In this document: piece by piece, positions 8,774 through 12,679 of the stretch
How positions within the stretch are numbered: position 1 is the first letter of the stretch
Layout: each line of letters opens with the position of its first letter
Assembly (NCBI GenBank): GCA_028565635.1
Contig: JAOXYB010043148.1
Coordinates: forward strand, 1 to 12,679
Origin: Phoronis ovalis
Taxonomy: Eukaryota > Phoronida > Phoronidae
Direction of reading: 5' to 3'
Length of the DNA: 12,679 nt
The notes under the pieces: model-generated
Databases searched by the model: none
The model's input: only the letters and a program-made list of their open reading frames with translations
What the model was told of the DNA's origin: nothing
Made by a program: the position numbers and the translations under genes

Positions 8774-9120
8774 TCACTAACAAAAATAGTAAAGCTTTTT
8801 GTCGTTATATTAATCCTACCAAAAATTATATAAATTTAAATCCATCCACCCGATTAGGTACAATTACTAAAATTGAAGAAAATAATATTCATTATGTTGA
8901 AAATGACTTAGATCATACTATGTAATTATTAATTAAAATCAATCAACCATAAGCATAACAATTTGATGTTTTATTTCATTGTCGGTAATTGACAATATTC
9001 AATTTTGCAAGTTTATTGCAATAATAAGATAGTCTTTTACAAAGGTTAGACGTTAGAGATTGGAATCAAGCTTTCCCGACACAAAATTATGTTATAACTG
9101 GATTATTTTGTGATTCGAAT

Positions 9121-9435
9121 TTCTGTCGTTTTGAGCGAAATTAGACCCACTTTAAATAAAATAAATCATAATGGTCAGTTTCAAAAATCAGTTGCAGGTG
9201 GAACTGCACATTAATACACGATAAGAATACTTTTAACGGCACCTGCAGATAAAATGTCATTGATCATGCTGGTCTGGCGTGGACAATAAACGATTGTAAA
9301 CCACCTGGTGACAACATGTGAAATGTGAAACTCAGCACTTTGTTCGCATCCCCTACGCGCAAGAATCCTATCACTGTTTGATTAAAAAAATGATATTTTC
9401 TGTCATTTTGAGCGAAATTACACCAAGTTTTAAAT
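9121..9435. repeat. Two copies of a 37-nt repeat, 277 bp apart
   Basis: TTCTGTC-TTTTGAGCGAAATTA at 9121-9143 and 9398-9420 match at 22 of 23 bases, with further similarity to a TTTAAAT block at about 9151-9157 and 9429-9435. Flanks upstream (CTGGATTATTTT... against CTGTTTGATTAAA...) also resemble each other. This is a decayed duplication of unknown family. Confidence 0.7.
9292..9322. repeat. Dispersed repeat copy 1 (GATTGT..ACCACCTGGTG..ATGTG)
   Basis: The core GATTGTnnACCACCTGGTGnnAAnATGTG is shared with 12287-12317 in the same orientation, with weaker similarity on both sides. The centre CCACCTGGTG is itself near-palindromic. Two copies about 3 kb apart suggest an interspersed element fragment. 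Confidence 0.65.
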
Positions 9436-10402
9436 CCAAATGTATATTTCATCACAACCTCCTATTGTTTGATTTATGTCAAAGTTTGCGTTTACGCTCG
9501 GTTACGCCTAAAAGCTTCTCCGAGCATTCTACAGTTATAAATAAAGAGTATATAGGCTTGTTTGTGACTTATTAGTCTTTTGTGTCAGTACCCATATTTA
9601 AGTCTTATGATACATAATAATAGATAAGTTGCCAGGATCCATGACTTGATCAAATTTTACAAACGTTTTCTTATTTCATTAAAAAAACTATATTCCAGAG
9701 CTAATACTCAATGTGTTGACCTTTTCTATGTCTTAATACAGTATGTTACTTGATATGTAGTATTACTTAACAGCCAAGTAAAAAATGTATAAACAAGAAG
9801 TTTACAAAATAGTTCTATAGGATGTAATCAGTATACTGCGCTTACATAGTCGAAATTATGTTCTACAGTATAGTTTATACTAGTCTCACTCAGAGCATTA
9901 TAACAGTATCATAAGAAATTGGGTTATGCTTAAACTATGGGGTAACCCATGTTATCGATAAACTTACGAAAATCGAGTCTTAAGAAATCCGCGCTATGGG
10001 CGACTATTCGCTCAGTGCACAGTTATTCCTATTATTATAAGCTGTACTTTGATTGGAGTAAAGAATTTCGCAAACGCTTTGTATGTTAATTAAGGGATTG
10101 TCGTTCTTCTGCTTTTCGAGATAATGAAGTAACATTGACTATGATTAAGCCCAGACGTAATTGTGAAGGTACGGAACACTAACGGATGGATTTATTTAGA
10201 CTGGGCCAATGGTTGGGTCATACATTTTAACAAAGCAGTCACTACAATAATCCGTTTTATTCAGAAATAACAGAAATTCTACCTGCAACATATAAATATT
10301 ATGTTATCAACGAATGCTATAAATTCAAATTTATATTTTTTGTAGCGTTGCCGTATTGGTTATCAATTGACGTCTTCTGTCAGTGGAATCTCTTAGCAAG
10401 TG

Positions 10403-10503
10403 CGACGCTTGCCACCAGTCATGTAGTTTGAGGGGTTCCAATTTCTGGCTTGCTAGACTGGATGCCAATTAGGGGTGTGCATTGGTTGGAAACGCAAGCG
10501 TCG
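10403..10503. repeat. GC-richer inverted-repeat segment
   Basis: CGACGCTTGC at 10403-10412 pairs with GCAAGCGTCG at 10494-10503, and inside it CCAGTC at 10415-10420 pairs with GACTGG at 10456-10461. The segment has clearly more G+C than its surroundings. It could be the ends of a tiny MITE, a structured RNA, or contain an exon (10457-10507). Confidence 0.4.
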
Positions 10504-10870
10504 TGAGGTAAACTTTTAATTTAATGACATTTTATAAGATATTTCCTTAATTAGTAATGGACATTTATGTTTTATTCTTCTTACAATTTTTTGGAAATTG
10601 TATTTGTTTTATCAACAGATAAAGTACAAAGGTTCTTATACGTGCACATCTGTAGATACATGTATGGCTGCAGTATTCTTACTTGCAAAAAAGCCCAGCC
10701 ACATTTCGATATCGATCACATTTGTCTTGACAGATACTCATCTAGTATCTAATAAATGACTACACCAGTTTGTAACAAATGTGCAATATATCTTATTTAC
10801 ACCTTTATCACGTAAGAGTAAAATCGCAAATGTTCCCACTTAAATCAAATTAACAATAACTAAAACACAG

Positions 10871-11415
10871 ATAGCACTCGTGAAAGATGACACAGAACTA
10901 TATATAAAAGTGAGTATGAAAAACTAAACAGACCACGGTTTCCATCTCAGGGTATCACGCAAGAATCTTCATTGTATAAATTGGCAAGTTATGTTGTGAA
11001 CTTTACTAGCAACTTACGTTGTGGTACATTTGCAGATTGATGCCAGCACTGATGACCTTGGTTACTCTATCGAAAAAGGTGAGTCCCAATACTGTAAATG
11101 TAACATATATGGAAGTATTATTCAATCATTCACTCATAATTTAAGAGGTTATTTTTTTTGCACTAAGAACCCTTGTCACTGTCTTCAGCATTGTTGTTAA
11201 AACAATTAGTTTTGATTTTGGCACAGGTATAGGAAAAACCATTTTTTTATTCAAAATTCCCCCCATTTTATTTATTCATCCTCTTAACACTTTATAGTAT
11301 TCTTTCTAGGATATAGTTAAAAGTTGTTATGTGTTGTACTGTAAAGTACTTTTAAAAACGTAGTATTTATTATTTTTCAGATGAACGTCTTGCGCTTGCC
11401 CAGGAAGACGCATAA
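10871..11415 (+). CDS. Putative 3' end of a small-exon gene, plus strand
   Basis: Three exon-like segments fit in phase: 10871-10909 (13 codons, between acacag and gtgagt), 11036-11078 (43 nt, after tttgcag, before gtgagt) and 11381-11415 (after ttatttttcag, stop TAA 11413-11415). Their frame is open and gives 38 residues with an acidic T-D-D-L-G-Y-S stretch and a C-terminal ALAQEDA. I do not recognise the family. Poly(A) signals follow at 11512 and 11528. An alternative exists: TATATAAAAG at 10900-10909 may be a TATA box, and the ATG at 11040 then opens a second frame through the same junction to TGA at about 11497, giving about 51 residues. A possible upstream exon is 10457-10507. The splice junction 11078/11381 is the best-supported part; the reading frame is uncertain. 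Confidence 0.35.
11036..11078 (+). CDS. Putative internal exon, 43 nt
   Basis: It is bounded by a good acceptor (gtacatttgcag) and a strong donor (gtgagt). Two of three frames are open; the one compatible with the preceding candidate exon reads IDASTDDLGYSIEK. Small size and sharp splice signals make it a likely exon of an unidentified transcript. Confidence 0.45.
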
Positions 11416-11511
11416 CAGGTTGCTTCTTGTAGACAAAGCATCTAGAATTTACTACTTGCTGAACTATGATGTTGTTTTTGTATTCAGCTGCATTTGAAAC
11501 TAAAATTAAAT

Positions 11512-11533
11512 AATAAAAAAATATAGTAATAAA
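11512..11533 (+). terminator. Two poly(A) signals (AATAAA)
   Basis: AATAAA at 11512-11517 and again at 11528-11533 lie 97 and 113 bases after the TAA at 11413-11415. This is a normal 3' UTR distance and fits a plus-strand gene ending here. AATAAA by itself is common in such AT-rich DNA. Confidence 0.45.
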
Positions 11534-11626
11534 GCAATCGCTATATACATATATGATTGATCCTCATGTCACAATGACGTTATCAAATAGAGAATTTAAC
11601 GGATATACTCAGATTTTAAGATTAAA

Positions 11627-11656
11627 GATATATGCGTGTGACGTCACAAATATATC
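11627..11656. promoter_or_regulatory. CRE-type palindrome (GTGACGTCAC) within a larger inverted repeat
   Basis: GTGACGTCAC at 11638-11647 contains the perfect cAMP-response element TGACGTCA, bound by CREB/ATF-type bZIP factors in animals. It is flanked by GATATAT and ATATATC, which pair outside a short mismatch. A half site TGACG lies at 11575. No gene start is recognised beside it, so function is unknown. Confidence 0.4.
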
Positions 11657-12286
11657 ATACTTCTAATATGGAAAAGGAACAGCTTTTTACTTTGAAATTG
11701 AACTATTGTTAAGGAAAGAAATGCATTTAATAATCACGACAATAATACGTATGGAGGCCTACTTCGCGACTGAACTCTATAAACATATTCATAATTAAAG
11801 TTCAGGAAATAAATGTTCTCTCTAAACTTATGATATCTTAACTCTAAGATTGCGATGCGCTTATGATTAAATTAAAACTAAGTTTTACACTCTTAAGACA
11901 GACGCACGTCATATCTTGACATGTATGCCCAAAACACCTCTTGGTTTTGTCATCATTCCTATTCTGCTCTTCATGCATTTATATGTAAAATATACCAACA
12001 AAAAGGTAAAAACTGCTAGATTTTCTCATTTTCATCTTGTTATCATATTATAAAGTAACACGAGCAACGTGATTTTCTGAACAACCCTCCTCTTCCGTAT
12101 GTAGCTTTCCGGAAGCAATCCCTGGGCGATCTTTCGGAAGATAAAATGACTAAGGTATACAAAAACTTCGCCTAAAGTTTGACTCAAGCCGTAGTTTTGG
12201 AAAGATTTCCAAAAATTCCTCAGAGACGTATTTTCGGGAGAGGTTTGTTTTCAGGTTACCCCGATACGCTTTGTTCACAACTAGCT

Positions 12287-12317
12287 GATTGTGCACCACC
12301 TGGTGGAAATATGTGGA
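12287..12317. repeat. Dispersed repeat copy 2 (GATTGT..ACCACCTGGTG..ATGTG)
   Basis: Same core as 9292-9322, in the same orientation, here with the full palindrome CCACCTGGTGG. Similarity fades within about 20 bases on either side. Confidence 0.65.
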
Positions 12318-12679
12318 AACTGGAAATAACAAATTGAAAGCTTCGATACAAAGGAATGTCATTAGTTTCAATAACAAGATATTTTGAAACTCTGACTTTT
12401 TTATCTTTATTTTTTTTACCTCCTTATTTGCGTGTGCTCAATGGCTTACTATACATACGATTGCATAATCGCTTTTCATGTAAGTTCAGGATATCAATGA
12501 TCTATTAAACTTGCTCAAGTCCTTCCGAACTATTTTTGTTATTATTTAATTAATTACTTACTATTAATATCTTTGATGTGAATAAAACATCTGAATTACA
12601 AAAATTCTTTTTTTTATATATTTTCCTGCTTTCTATAATTATGTATCCGGTGCTTGCCGACACCTAGTACTCAATATAT

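Larger units (their letters stand above)
8313..8925 (+). pseudogene. Protease-RT linker of the Gypsy element, split by a Helitron
   Basis: Frame 8313-8469 (LPPQSENVFQVRF near 8328-8366) and frame 8774-8925 (with INPT near 8812 and a TITKIEENNIHYVENDL run near 8860-8910) match the kind of linker that lies between PR and RT in Gypsy polyproteins. The two parts are in the same reading frame once the 304-bp Helitron between them is ignored. The second part ends at TAA 8923-8925, just where RT should begin. This is structural and compositional recognition, not a database match. Confidence 0.6.
6585..8960 (+). mobile_element. Decayed Ty3/Gypsy-like LTR retrotransposon, 3'-deleted
   Basis: Order on the plus strand: candidate LTR (6585-6721), gag with a zinc knuckle (to 7723), an Asn/Arg-rich tail, an aspartic protease (DTGS at 7991-8002) and the linker that precedes reverse transcriptase in Gypsy polyproteins (to TAA at 8923-8925). 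No RT, RNase H or integrase follows. The coding part is broken by at least one nonsense codon and several frameshifts, and is interrupted by a Helitron at 8470-8773. The 16-nt end of the candidate LTR recurs at 8945-8960 with one mismatch, so the copy may be a deletion derivative ending in a stub of its 3' LTR. The outer borders are uncertain. Confidence 0.7.
8961..10402. other. Intergenic stretch with degenerate repeats, no recognised gene
   Basis: It holds two copies of a 37-nt motif at 9121 and 9398 (described separately), an 8-bp inverted pair TGCAGGTG/CACCTGCA at 9193-9247, and the first copy of a repeat shared with 12287. Short frames at 9264-9455 and 9318-9575 lie over these repeats and have no recognisable domain. 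An exon-like segment at 10120-10167 (open frame, gtacgg donor, weak acceptor) is not supported further. Confidence 0.55.
11534..12679. other. Terminal stretch without a recognised gene
   Basis: AT-rich DNA after the poly(A) signals. It contains the CRE palindrome and the second copy of the repeat shared with 9292. The 75-codon minus-strand frame at 12150-12377 runs through that repeat, has no recognisable domain or clear splice partners, and is not called. Confidence 0.55.

Noticed and set aside
1-12679. CRISPR array, prokaryotic operons, rRNA or intact tRNA genes
   Set aside because: No regularly spaced identical repeats, no ribosome-binding-site-led gene strings, and no cloverleaf with both promoter boxes; the introns show eukaryotic DNA.

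Overview
The window is AT-rich eukaryotic DNA of accessory, repeat-laden character. It has spliced genes with GT/AG introns, a decayed Ty3/Gypsy-type LTR retrotransposon, a short non-autonomous Helitron and several old tandem repeats. The D8C-domain secreted protein, the small exons separated by kilobase introns, and the TCTG-rich Helitron suggest an animal, probably a lophotrochozoan and most plausibly a bivalve mollusc. The species cannot be told from this window, and the bivalve assignment is inference.

Layout. 1-120 is a perfect hairpin with 53-bp arms, cut by the window edge. 255 to about 880 is an array of four to five diverged units of about 133-140 bp. 892-3740 on the minus strand is the best-supported gene: three exons (signal peptide, then two halves of one D8C domain) giving a complete 155-residue secreted protein. 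Just upstream of it lie a possible TATA box and a diverged repeat of about 90-100 bp (about 3845-4115). 4120-6580 is mostly unexplained AT-rich intergenic DNA with a few hairpins. About 6585-8960 is a broken Gypsy-like element: a candidate LTR, gag with a zinc knuckle, an aspartic protease, and a protease-to-RT linker split by a 304-bp Helitron. Reverse transcriptase, RNase H and integrase are missing. 8961-10860 is intergenic with degenerate repeats. 10871-11533 on the plus strand looks like the 3' end of a gene with very small exons ending at poly(A) signals, or alternatively a tiny two-exon gene. The rest, to 12679, holds no recognised gene but has a CRE-type palindrome and a repeat copy shared with 9292.

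The D8C gene is independent of the retroelement and of the plus-strand gene; nothing suggests an operon or a joint pathway. The most informative structure is the nested insertion. The Helitron ends (TC...CTAG, between A and T) are base-precise, and deleting it in thought leaves the retroelement frame open across the junction. This gives the order: retroelement first, Helitron second.
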